Positions 45,601 to 56,733 of a stretch of DNA of 64,000 nt are shown piece after piece. The position numbers and the translations under genes were made by a program. Under the pieces are notes generated by a model. The model did not search any database, was not told the origin of the DNA, and worked only from the letters and a program-made list of their open reading frames with translations. Source of the stretch: Rugalucina vietnamica (Eukaryota; Mollusca; Bivalvia; Lucinida; Lucinidae); contig OZ024870.1 of NCBI GenBank assembly GCA_964017185.1, forward strand, positions 60,304,812 to 60,368,811. The letters are read 5' to 3'. The first letter of the stretch is position 1. Each line of letters begins with the position of its first letter.

Positions 45601-47719
45601 GTCCTGCGATATCACCGTGACAACAATTTGGTGGTGAGTAACTTCCCCCCTATCAACAAAGTCTTCGTAGTTACAACAGGCTCTAGCATAGCGAACTAGC
45701 TGAGAGACATTTAACGTTTAACTTAAAAGTTAATAATCTGATAGTTTTAAATCTTTTGCAAAATTAATACATGTGTACAAGTTCGATTATAAAAAAAAAA
45801 TCATAAAATTACTATAAACAGTTTAAAAATGAACAAAAATGGTCAAACTCTTAATTTTATGGGGATATACCAATAAGAGTAACATATGTAACAGTTAAGA
45901 ACATCTACACTGTGTTAATAAAGAAAATTATTCTAACACGTAACATTATATATATACATGTAAATATATATAAAACAACAATATGTACATGTAATGTAAA
46001 TAGTTAAGAACAAAGATTATATGTGTTTAATACAACTAGTAGCCTCAAGTAAAGGGGAATGTTTGTTTTCAAACAAAAGTTAATGAAAACAAAACCAGTT
46101 TGATCATCCAAATGTTTTATTTGTGTTGTAGGTTAACATGCCAGTCAAATAATGTTTGAGTATTGTGTTGACAGAGACATTTAACCAGATACCTTTAGCT
46201 TAACTAGCTTAACACATATAAGCCTGTCATCCCTTTTATGGGACATAGGCAAACAGAATAGCCCAAGATGTGACGTTGCAGAACGCGGCATCCCATCTGG
46301 GACTATTCTGTTTGCTTAAAGAATTTTCATCGAAAGTTGAATAGAATTTAAAAATTACACCTGATGCCCCTACGAACTGAATACTCACCAGAATGATAAA
46401 GACGAGAAAATACATTCGTCAAATATGGGTTATGGAAATGTAACTCCGTGCCAGCATGGTTCAAAACAAGGAGCACTCATTTGGGAGTGTGTTGCTATAA
46501 TACTACACCAACATGGTCTTCAAAACTACACAAATTTACTTTGATTAAAATTGTCACAATCTTTTATAAAGAAAATACAAGATAGGCTTTCATTAACAGA
46601 AATTGGGACCATTAAACAAACAAGATTAGGCAAATAATGATTTTATATGGGATTATGGGATATCCTATGACAAGTAACATATGTAACAGTTGTCAACATC
46701 TTGAAAACATAGAGAACATTCAAATAAAATTGGAGGTAAATGTGCTACGACATTTGTATTATAAGTCATAAAAAATCAGCAGCTGTTGAAATTTTGTGTG
46801 TTAAGAACCCAAATGTATCAGTATTCAGTGATCGAGTTGAACCTTTAAAAAACATGTTGCTGACCAACAAAAGCAGAAAAACACCAAAAAATGGCTATAG
46901 CAAGACACCCCTCGTGTTTTGTAAAAATATTAATGCAAAAATACACAAACACTTTAAAGAATAACACTAAAATATACAGTAACAATGAATATTATGATTT
47001 TGTAGCATGTAACATTAATGGTGTAACGTATGTAACATGTGAGAACATCAAAATCGTGCTAAATCAAATTAATTTAAAAATGCAAATTTCTATTTTATGT
47101 TTTATTGATGAAACATAAGTAGCTGTTCAATTAATGTATTCAAACCCAAAATATGTGAATTTATGATATTTTAGTGATCAAGTGTGAACCTGGATTTATG
47201 CGTTCAAAGACCCATTGTTGACTTAAGTGTTAAGATTATGTATCTAAAATTGCTTTATATAGATTTTCCTTATGTCTTTCACTGCACTAAATACAAAAAC
47301 ACACTTAAACCTTTAAATGATACCTCTCAAACAAACAATAACAGCCAATCTATCATTTAATGGCAGATAGCGTTAAAAAGTAATGTATGTAACACATGAT
47401 AACATACAAACTGTGTTAAATAAACTTAATATGCTTCAACATATGTAGAGTTTATAGAAAACCAACACTGAATGCAGTTAAATGTAACAAAATCTAAAAT
47501 GAAAAAGTTTACTACACAAACCTGCTCAATTCCTAATTTTGGCGGCCATCTTGGATGGCGGCCATTTTGAAGACTTTCGCCGGCCTAAATTTTTATACAC
47601 GGACCTGTTTCATAGACTACTATCATATATCTTTCAAAAAAAGCCATCAAACCTTAAGGCCAAGATCGTGTAGGGTAAACCAAAATTTTGACATCTCCTG
47701 GATTTTGGATCTCGGGCTA
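42684..47719. mobile_element. 5.0-kb foldback transposon with periodic arms
   Basis: The element 42686-47717 is bounded by GTCCGAGATCC and GGATCTCGGGC, with TA at both outer edges. The outer ~185 bp of each arm are nearly identical in inverted orientation (CCTACACGATCTTGGCC, GGTCCGTGTATAAAAATTTA, AAATGGCCGCCATCC). Similarity continues inward for about 1.4 kb. The motif GTTACATAYGTTAC occurs on the left arm at 43001, 43379, 43727 and 44135 and, inverted, on the right arm at 45879, 46674, 47023 and (variant) 47380. The core (about 44160-45870) has no long ORF. A piggyBac-like MITE is nested in the right arm. Confidence 0.75.
46209..46433 (-). mobile_element. piggyBac-like hairpin MITE, copy 4, nested
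   Basis: TTAA at 46209-46212 and decayed TTAT at 46430-46433. Same GGCAAACAGAATAGCCC hairpin as the other copies, reverse orientation. Confidence 0.65.
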
Positions 47720-48427
47720 TTAGTATTTTCTTTTTCTGTCATTTCATACATTTTTGCCTTTTTCCGTATATCTTATTCGAGCCGTGATACGGGAAACATG
47801 TTTGAACCACGTTTCGACCAATAACAGTGTAACAGGGCGTCGAGTGACCATACGGTATCGATACCCTTTAAATACACATGTTCATCTTTCATGGATCTGC
47901 TCTGTCAATGAACAAACTGAATTTCGACATATATGGTCAGAACCTCCGGCGACAAGTTTTCTCAAGCATGGCTCATTATGGCAACCATTCTATGTTTTGC
48001 TATTTAAATCATGTGTGCTTTTTACCCTAAGAGGATGCGGTTCTTCTGAATATATTATATGTAGTATTGTTTGGGACATCTTTTTTTATTTTAATACCAC
48101 ATTGGAAGGCAATATATAAGTTTATGATCATAACTGGTAAATAAATTCGGAAAAAGTGCCATTTAGAACATTTTATATGATTTTCTATTTCCATCATATA
48201 GCTTTGTAATAATCGCTCGAGTATTTCCGTGAATTTGATGGCAATATATTGTGCTAAGTGAAGTTTTTGTTCCCTATGTTTAGAAAAAAATATATTTAGA
48301 TATATTTCTGTTGCTTATATTCACATAGGTATAAAATGAATTGCCCGGAATGGGCTAGTTATCGTAATGTCAAACTCCAAGTCGTTGACCGAAATAGAGA
48401 AATACAGGCCAGTGGACTAAATCAATG
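47720..48427. other. Intergenic upstream of the P450 gene
   Basis: An ORF of 121 codons at 47754-48119 shows no recognisable domain. A half-site-like TTGACC lies at 48385-48390. Confidence 0.4.
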
Positions 48428-48441
48428 AGTTCAAGTGAACT
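48428..48441. promoter_or_regulatory. Nuclear-receptor half-site palindrome (IR2) upstream of the P450
   Basis: AGTTCA-AG-TGAACT: two RGKTCA half-sites in inverted orientation with a 2-nt spacer, 116 bp upstream of the TATA box. Binding is inferred only. Confidence 0.4.
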
Positions 48442-48556
48442 ACTAACACAGTGCATGAAAATAGGTTACATCGCCCAAGCTTTACGTCATTGAAAGATTC
48501 TTTCACGTTCAGCAAGTTTTTTAAACTCCAATGGATCTCAAGGTCGAGATCAGGAG

Positions 48557-48563
48557 TATAAAT
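48557..48563 (+). promoter_or_regulatory. TATA box of the CYP26-like gene
   Basis: TATAAAT, 130 bp upstream of the chosen ATG, which leaves a 5' UTR of about 100 nt. Confidence 0.5.
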
Positions 48564-48686
48564 TCAGCGAGCAAAGTCCCCATCATCAGACCAAACTTAG
48601 GCTTGCTGTTGTTGGTTTCTTATAAGCAAATTAAATATTTCTTTAATATTTTCTTGGAATTTCATTCAATAACTTTATCGTACAAA

Positions 48687-51600
48687 ATGTTTGAAGTATA
48701 TATCGCAGTTACTTTGGTTGTCATAATTATCATTGAGGCAGTGTGGATAAAAATGCGGGCTCAGAAAGAGCTTTACGAGAATTTACCCCCGGGCTCCATG
48801 GGATGGCCTATCATCGGAGAGTCTTTGGAATTTGCGAAAAAGAAGGTAACTATACAATAGTTGACATTGTGTATATTGTTATTAAAAGTTGCGAAAAAGA
48901 AGGTAACTATGCAATCGTGCACAATGTTATTAAAAGTGTTCACGGTTTGGCATTTTCTAAGCCAGAAATATTGGAACAATATTATGGAAAATCATCAAAA
49001 TATGAAATCAAACTTATTTAGAAATATGATGCAAAAATATTTTACATGTATTCGGTTGCAATGTTCAGTTCAACTTGTAATTAGTCATGTTTTGCCTCGT
49101 AAGATATTTAAAAAAATATGGAACCTATCGAAAAACATATTTAGACATTAAGTTAGGGCAAACAAACTGAACGATAAAGCCTGCAAAGAAAAAATACAGA
49201 TGGCAGTGACTGTCGATAAAGAGTCTGATGTAACTAGAGATTTCGAATGCATTTTGCACAAAGTTTTTTTCTTCTCTTTCTTTCTTTTCTTTTTTTCTTC
49301 AAAAGAAAAGTACGGTATAATCCATCGGTCATTGACTGATAATTAGTAATCTTACAGAAGTCACTGACCAGCTTATAGTTATATATAAAGTGTGGTATTT
49401 TTTTGTGATATTGGCATTTGAAAATGTAGTGGATAACAGGATAGTACGTTCTTGTAGGTTTGGAGGTATTGGAAGTTTTAATTACTTTTTTATCTTTTAA
49501 AACAATCGTTTTTCTTTTTAAGTGTCAGCTGCACTGATTTAACAATATTTTATCCTATATTTTATTTTAACAATATTTTAGTTAATATCGTCAGTTTTCA
49601 GTTTTGCTTCTTGTTCAGGAGAATCATCATATTGTTAAATTGCAAATTATATAGAAAAATGAAAATGTTTGAATATATCAAGTTCAACCATGTCATGTTC
49701 GATGTCTCGTATTAAATACCAAAGTCAACACCAAATTTGATACTAAACAGTTAATGTTTTCAGACAATTTTGGTAAAAAAAGGTCACAAATATATGCTTT
49801 GCCTTTATATTTACTTTGAAAATCAACCAAAGATTTGGCAAACAAAATCTATTTATCTTTGAGACGTGATGATATTCTTTAAACCTTCCCCTACTTTCAT
49901 AGACACCACAATAGCTAGGGAATCGGTTTGACCCAATACTTTTTATTAGGTTAAATTCATCTCACAAAATAAACTAATATGGCAAATATCTAGTACTGGA
50001 GATCAGTAGGGCACCGATTATCAGAAATGTTTTCCGTGTCTGCTTTTGTTTAGTAGGTCAGCCGTCTATAAGGACTTTCCAAAACTTTGGCATACTCGAG
50101 CGGTACATTTGTTTTGCTTCCGTTTAATGTTTTGATGTAAATTTTGTGCTGTGTGTGTCGCTTTATATAGGACTACATCTTGATATATTCAGGTACCTCA
50201 GTGGCTACTTTCGAGGAAATAGCAGCTCGCTCGGTTAAATGTATTCCGCAAGTTTCCTTTGCATCATCCCAGCAGGCACATGACGTCATATCAACGCCGA
50301 TGCGATGACGTCGCATCGACGTCGATCTGACGTCAAAATGACGTCATGTGCCTGCTGGGCAGTTGTTTCCCATCTGCATCTTAAGGATTGGACTTTTGTC
50401 CTGATTGCACTACTTCGATTCAAACCCGCCAGTAACTTTGTGTTACTGGTCGTTCCAAGTCGATACTTCAGTGGTGGTTCTTTTTGTTTTATGTCTTGGT
50501 GTTTAATATATTTTTGTGCTGTTGGCGCCTTATGTATGTTTGCATATTTTTAGTTAAGTTAAGGTAACTGAGTGGCCACCTATTGGGAAAATAGCTGCTC
50601 ATTCGGCTTACGAAATGTTTTCATGGTATAAGTACCTGATTGTTAGTTTGGTTTTTTCCCACCTTGGTTTTTGGAGTGGGAGTCTTTTTCTGATTGCGTC
50701 TTTTCCTGATCTTTGCCTACTTGTACTTTTTCATTATCTTTGCTTGACTCTTTTCGTCACAACCATTATATACATAATGCTTGAAATAAAAGTCTTGGAA
50801 ATGTCAATAAACTGCTTTGCGGGCTGAGTTGTTTCTTTCTTGTATATCATCATTTGGCCGCTTATATTTGAATAATTGTCTTTTCTCTTTCACAGATCGG
50901 CTTCTTCGTCGAGAGGCATCGACAATATGGTCGGGTTTTCAAGACTCACATGCTCGGCAAGCCGGTCATCCGTGTCTACGGGGCCGACAATCTGCGCAAG
51001 ATCATTCTCGGCGAAAACAAGATCGTACAATCCTTTTATCCAACTTCCGTGCGAAAACTGATCGGGGGCCAGTCCATTTCCATGTGTCATGGCGACGTGC
51101 ATAAAATCAAGAAACGTCAGCTGATGAAATACCTCTCGCCAGAGTTCATCAACAATCACATCCCGGTATTTGTGGATACCATCTCAAAACGGCTAAGGCA
51201 GTGGTGCGATCAGCCACAAGTCGATCTGTTCCCGGAGTGCAAGAAATTGTTCGTTGAGCTGGCGGCGAAGTACCTCGTTAAGCTGGACATTACCGACGTC
51301 GACGTCTTGGAGATCATGAAACAGCACGAAATCTTCTCTACGAACCTCTTCTGTCTTCCCTTCTACATCCCGGGCTTCGGCTTCTACAAGGTATTTGCCG
51401 TTTTACTTTGATTAATCTTTTTTTCTATTATTCAGTTTATCGCTGCTCATCTTTGTCTGTATCTATCTGAAAGAATAAATGAGAACTTCATACTATGTAT
51501 ATTTATCATTTTAATCAAAGCCATATGAAAGCAACAAGTGAATGTAATAATTGAAGTTTTAAAGAAAGTTTAGAAAAAATAACAAACGTGGAAAGGATTA

Positions 51601-52971
51601 GAAATTACTGGTTTTATCATCATGAAAAAAAGGATGAATATCAGCTTGATATTCATACTCTAACATTTAAATGTTTGTTATTGTTAGCCACATCCTAAAT
51701 ATTAAATGTTTTAAAACGTTATACTTATCTTCATTTTCTTTGCAGGCCATGAAAGCCAAACAACGTATGAGAGAGATTTTCGTCAAATGTCTAAACCAAA
51801 ACCGGGACCCAAATGGCAGTCTTTGTTCTGTTCTGGAAGAATACCATACCGCTGGTTCCCGCGATCTAGATATTCAGAAAGATCAGCTTTTCTTAGACGC
51901 TATCATTGAACTGCTTTTCTTCGGTGCAGAAACAATTACCTCCGCTGGATTTTCCATCATTTACAATTTGACGAAAAACGGTGAAATATTCGATAAACTG
52001 AAAGACACTATAAACAACAATGACAACGACGTATACAGTAGGCAAGACCTCCAACTAAACAACTATGCTGATCTCATCATCAAGGAGTCGTTAAGAGTAT
52101 TTCCACCAGTGGGCGGAGCTTATAGAAAAGTCATCAAGGCGTTCGAATTAGATGTAAGTTTTAAGAATTTCTCTTTCTTTGGGATTTTGAATATGCAAGA
52201 CGCTAGCATGTGTCAACAAGAGTTTAATACCTTGAGGTATTTTTATTAAGAAAATCAGAAAGAAACATTTACTGTAAAAATAGAAAAAAATATCACTGAT
52301 CTGCTGACCATGTGAATGCGCAAGTAATCTCTGGCTTTTTATAGTGTCATGTAGAGTAAAATTACATTAAGCGTTTCAACATACAAAATAAGGAATACTG
52401 AGTGGTTCATTCAATAAGGGTTTGAAGACATCTTAGAAACGAATGCTGACATCCATTTTCTTCCGATTTCATTAATTTTATTTTAGTGAATAGGTTTCAA
52501 ATTTTCACAAATGATTTGATTATAGAATGGAATAAAGTATTATGAAATACATTTATATCAACGTCTACCTACGTTATGTTTCAGGGGTATACAGTACCAG
52601 AAGGATGGAGTATATGTTTCAGCATCAGAGATACGCACCATAATGACAACAGTATCGAAAACCCACTCATCTTCAACCCAGACCAATGGCTCAAACAAGG
52701 CTTCGAAAAAGAACGTTACTCTTTTCTACCATTCGGAGGAGGCTCTCGTATCTGCCCAGGACAAACATATGCCAAGACATTGTTGAAAATATTTACAATA
52801 GAACTGGGAAAACTGTGTAAAACAAATCTTATTAGTGACTCTGAGATAGATTTTTGGCCATTACCGAAACCTAAAACACAAGTGACTATTTCCGCAAGTT
52901 TGAATGATGAAAAAGTTGAATCAGACGATAATGTGCGCCGTTGTCCAGTAAGACATTTAGGCAGCATCTAA
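48687..52971 (+). CDS. Cytochrome P450, CYP26-like, four coding exons (482 aa)
   Basis: Exons 48687-48845, 50896-51390, 51746-52153 and 52585-52971, all joined in phase 0 at GT-AG introns (2050, 355 and 431 bp). An N-terminal membrane anchor (residues about 4-20) is followed by the proline hinge LPPGSMG (33-39). The I helix has FGAETITSA (E280, T281), the ExxR pair is E332/R335, the FNPDQW segment is at 384-389, and the heme loop FGGGSRICPG places the ligand Cys at 411. The YGRVFKTHMLGKP, RVYGADNLRKI and FGGGSR-C-G stretches and the length are those of the CYP26 family, ER enzymes that hydroxylate retinoic acid in vertebrates. The substrate here is not shown. An in-frame ATG at 48531 lies upstream of the TATA box and is not used. 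Intron 1 contains two transposon insertions. Confidence 0.9.
48834..48944 (+). repeat. 57-bp tandem duplication across the exon 1 splice donor
   Basis: GCGAAAAAGAAG-GTAACTAT occurs at 48834 and again at 48891, each followed by similar sequence ending GTTATTAAAAG. There are thus two equal donor sites, at 48846 and 48903. Use of the second would insert an in-frame stop (TAG, 48858-48860). Confidence 0.8.
50268..50359. mobile_element. 92-bp MITE with CCCAGCAGGCACATGACGTCA ends in P450 intron 1
   Basis: Perfect inverted ends from CCCAGCAGGCAC inward through ATGACGTCAT. Contains three TGACGTCA palindromes (50281, 50328, 50339) plus GACGTCG variants, i.e. CRE-type sites. Confidence 0.7.
50419..50729 (+). 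mobile_element. Family P retroelement copy in P450 intron 1
   Basis: CCCGCCAGTAACTTTGTGTT to TTTGCCTACTTGTACTTTTT. 5'-truncated, same orientation as the gene, and close to the 7187-7636 and 54.8-kb copies. Confidence 0.7.
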
Positions 52972-53139
52972 AAGCTTACTCTGCCAAACTTATTTCTGGT
53001 TATGTGGGTTCCATATCATATTTAAGAAATGTTCCCCGGTGATATGTTTGTATGCTCATGTTTCATATTCCGTTTCATCATATTCACCATGCATTCATTT
53101 ATTCAAACTGAATTTTCGTACCACATGAATACAATGCAT

Positions 53140-53194
53140 AATAAACTTGATGTTTAACGAATCAAGTTAAAAGTGAATACAAAGTCATAATAAA
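53140..53194 (+). terminator. Poly(A) signals of the CYP26-like gene
   Basis: AATAAA at 53140-53145 and at 53189-53194, about 170-220 nt after the stop. Confidence 0.5.
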
Positions 53195-54089
53195 TATCTC
53201 ACACCTCTACGTTCAAACGTTATGAGGCAGTAATTTTATTTTTTATTTTTTTTTTATTTTTCCCATTTTTGAGGTAAATAGAGAGACAAATCCATCGTTT
53301 AGCAAACTAAATTGAAATCAGCCCATGATGGGACAAAATATGACAAATTGGCACCTTTGGATATTTTTATCATTCGCAGACCAACGCTATATGTATAAAA
53401 GATCATAAAAGCACTTGAATGCCTCAAATATATGTGCGCGGAAACAGTGGAGCTTTCACAATCTTCGTCGTGTTTTCCGCACAATAGTAATAACCGTTCA
53501 ATAAATTTCTGCAAAGCATTTATGACATATTTTCACATTTAATTTGTTTGAGATATGATTTAGGACGTTATTAGGACAAAATAACTCGATGCAAGTAGGC
53601 ACTGATTAATCATTAGGTCTTCCTCGTCTCTGTATAACTTTGACAGTTAGTGAGACGTAAAATAAGAAAACAACAAAATCGTTAGCTCTTCATTAGTCAG
53701 TATAGTCTTAAATATTGTTTCTGAACTTTGTTTTATTGCTCAGAACGGGTATCCATGACTGGACTAACCGAAACTGGTGAATTCAGAGTGCCATATATCC
53801 AAACAATGGTATGACAAATGGGAATTGCTTATTTGGGGGTGATTTTTATGAACATATACTGTTCTTGTGCTTTGTTTAAAGAAACTGGTAGACCGAGAAA
53901 GATTGTACAATTTTGAATTTTGCATGGTTCAGCAAGATCCCGTTTGTCGTACGTTGTAGTGCCATGTTTTCAATTTTATTTATATTTATTTAATAGTGTA
54001 ATAATTAGAGTAAAAAAACTGACCATTTTATTGTTTTATATTAAAAACATATATGATAAAACGTTTTGTGTTTATTTCTCAACAACAGC
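53195..54089. other. Intergenic, nothing recognised
   Basis: T-rich run near 53236-53262. No gene seen. Confidence 0.4.
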
Positions 54090-54262
54090 CGGGCCCGGGT
54101 AGCGCAGTGCTATCATGTCTCGGCTTGTGATTATGAAGACTCGATTCCCGGGTGCGATACATTCATTCAAAATGATACTGGCGCAGTTACTGGTAAAAAG
54201 AATGATGAACAGCTAAGCTTTAGACATTCATATACCCATAGCGTGTCAACAGAGAATACTAC
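54090..54262 (+). repeat. tRNA-derived SINE remnant
   Basis: GCCCGGGTAGCGCAGTGCT contains an A box and GACTCGATTCCCGGG a B-box-like sequence at tRNA spacing. The acceptor stem and 3' end do not close into a good tRNA, so a SINE or tRNA relic is favoured over a tRNA gene. Confidence 0.55.
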
Positions 54263-54749
54263 AAAGTGAGCCGCCGCATGAATCATAACCCCCACCCAAC
54301 TGTTTGTATGGTAACCGTCATAGTAAACATCTAAGACAGGGTTGCTTTGGCGAAACTCATTCTAGGCCACATAAGGGGATCTATCCTCTATTCTATCTCA
54401 CACAGAACCCAATCGCAAAACCTTACGAAGCGTCGCATCATAGGCCAGATTCTCGTGTCATTTATAACTAATGAATGGTAAGTGACTTTTTCACAACATA
54501 TCAACTAGAACGACCCACATCAGAAATACCGCCAATAAACGACAATACGTTCTTCTATAAAGTGTCAGGTGCTCTAAAACTGGATTTCGACCAAAATTGC
54601 CTGAACGATCAGAAAACTCCTTCCAAAATCCAAAAAGTGCAATTTTCATCTGAAATACCCTTAAGAAAGGACCTAGAGTAACCCTACTAATACGATATAT
54701 CTTAAAGTAAGACCTATGTCAAAACCACCGCCTAAGAACCAACAATGGA
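54263..54749. other. Intergenic, nothing recognised
   Basis: A 68-codon ORF at 54475-54681 is hydrophilic but shows no motif. Confidence 0.35.
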
Positions 54750-55412
54750 AAAATACAAGTAGGCAAAGATCAGGAAAAGGCTCAATCAGAAAAAGATTCC
54801 CACTCCAAAAACCGAGGTTGGAAAAAACTAAACTAACAATCAGGTACTTATACCATGAAAACATATCGTAAGACGAATGAGCAGCTATTTTCCCAACAGG
54901 TGGCCACTCAGTTACCTAAACTTAACTAAAAATATGAAAACACACATAAGGCGCCAACAGCACAAAAATTTTAAAACACCAAGACATAAAACAAAAATAA
55001 TCACCACAGAAGTATCGCCTTGGAACACAAAGTTACTGGCGGGCTTAAACCGGTTTTACATGGCCATAACCTCACCCTCAGCTTCTGTAGTGGTTCATAA
55101 CATTTAGTTAGTTCTTCGGTCCTCGTGGTGAATCTCTAACTAGTCAATGAATCATCAAGAACAAACAAATAAATCACGATAAACATCCTGATGAATCAAA
55201 AACCAGGACTCACAGACTGAGTAAGCTGCCCGACGATGGAGATCCCTGGGCGCCGAATAACCTACTAACTCCGGAGCAAAAGAAAAATACCAGTTGGACC
55301 CCGGTGGGCCAAGCAACAGACAAGAATCTCCGGCCCCAACCAACTAAAATGAATAGCTTTAAGTCGGGGCCATCATAGTGTCTGACGCCCAACCCACCGG
55401 CGTGCAATTAAA
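54750..55412 (-). mobile_element. Family P retroelement, 3' region of the most complete copy
   Basis: From the 3' end AATACAAGTAGGCAAAGATC through the standard 3' region to the end of the RT frame (GACTTAAAG near 55365). It mirrors 300-1333. Confidence 0.75.
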
Positions 55413-56618
55413 GAAGGCAGCGTAGTTATCAAACATGATTGGGTTAAAAACTAAGCATGCAGACTGTCGCATAACATTCAAGTTATAACCTATACGTCTG
55501 TAACGTTACGTACAATGATTTTTCTGAACTGAAAAGAAAAATCATTACTTCCTATAAGTTTCTTAAATTTGTAAACCAAGTCACCATAAAATTCAGGTTC
55601 CGAAAGGCCCTCACTTAAAAGCGTCTTTAACCCAACATTATATTTGGAAGTCAATCCATAGTGTCTACGATAAAATTTAGAAAAAAGGTTTTTCGAAGTT
55701 TATGATACCGATAGCGCTGTTGGAGAAGTTTGGCCGCTAAACATTTATTTCGAGCGTTGAAGTCTGTAACATGATTGCAGACTCTAGCAAACCTAATAAG
55801 TTGCGAAATGTACACACCACAAGAAGCACGACGAGGAACGTCACCGTCCAAAAACGGAAAATTTACTATATCAAAATCAAAGTCATCGCGCTTATCATAA
55901 ATTTTAGAAGAAACAAATCCATTTGAAACAGAAAGAAGTAGATCTAAAAAGGGGGCTTCGGTATCTGAGATATTGGCTTTGTTCATCTGTAGTTCAGGTG
56001 GATAAATTTGATTGACCATACCTTCAAAATAAGGGTTGTCAATGTTCAAAAGGTCATCGAGGTACCTAGAAGTGGAATTAAAAGCCTCGATAACATCAGC
56101 TTGATTATCATGGTTAAGAGAATCCATGAAATCTCTTTCGTAGCAGTATAAAAATAAATCAGCTACGAGAGGTGCGCAATTTGTACCCATCGGAATTCCG
56201 ACAATTTGTCTGTATAACTTGGTCCCAAATCTAATATAAATATTATCCAGGAGATAGGATAAGGCATCGCACACATTCTGACATGACCAAAGTGTATACC
56301 GACTTTGGTCAGTGGAGGTGAAGAAAGCCTTTCTGTCATTACATGCCAAATAAAGTGAACCATAGTTTTTAATGCCCTTTTGAAGGTCCACTCTATCAAA
56401 TCCAGAAGTTTTTCTTTAATTAGATTATGTGGTAATGTTGTATACAGAGTAGAAAACTCATATGTGGACAAGCTCGTCGCGTGGAACCTTCTACACTTCA
56501 ATTTACTGAGCACTTCGCCAGAATTTTTTATTGACCAAAACCAATTTTTATTTGAAGTTTCATACACTGTCTCACAGTATCTTATAACATGAGATAAGGC
56601 GGTTGTAGAGGAAAATAT
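55413..56618 (-). pseudogene. Family P reverse transcriptase, 5'-truncated and frameshifted
   Basis: RT motifs in order on the minus strand: VYETSNKNWFWSIKNSGEVL; EFSTLYTTLPHN (motif A region); QIVGIPMGTNCAPLVADLFL (motif B region); SRYLDDLL (motif C, YxDD type); then IYPPELQ, EAPFLDLLL, DFDFDIVNFPFL and GVYISQLIRFARV. A one-step frame break near 56385-56395 separates the two long ORFs (56163-56567 and 55651-56391), and another near 55680 precedes the C-terminal part. Motif A reads E where an Asp is expected. The 5' end is lost at an A-rich run (56630-56690). The class is probably Penelope-like or a related non-LTR type. Confidence 0.8.
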
Positions 56619-56733
56619 ATGGATTATTTTAAATGTTTAAAAAATAAATAAATAAATAAAAAATAAAAAAAATAAATAAAACATATGACTCAACAATTAA
56701 TTCATTAAAACAAAGAAAGAAACATTAAGCTAG

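Noticed and set aside
48531..48686. Upstream in-frame ATG giving a longer P450
   Set aside because: It lies upstream of the TATA box, and the protein from 48687 already begins with a normal membrane anchor.
54090..54165. Functional tRNA gene
   Set aside because: A and B boxes are present but the acceptor stem does not pair and the 3' side continues as repeat-like sequence; called a SINE remnant.
56630..56700. Poly(A) tail of a retrotransposon
   Set aside because: The A/T-rich run is at the 5'-truncated side of the RT element and resembles an AAAT microsatellite, so it does not mark a 3' end.
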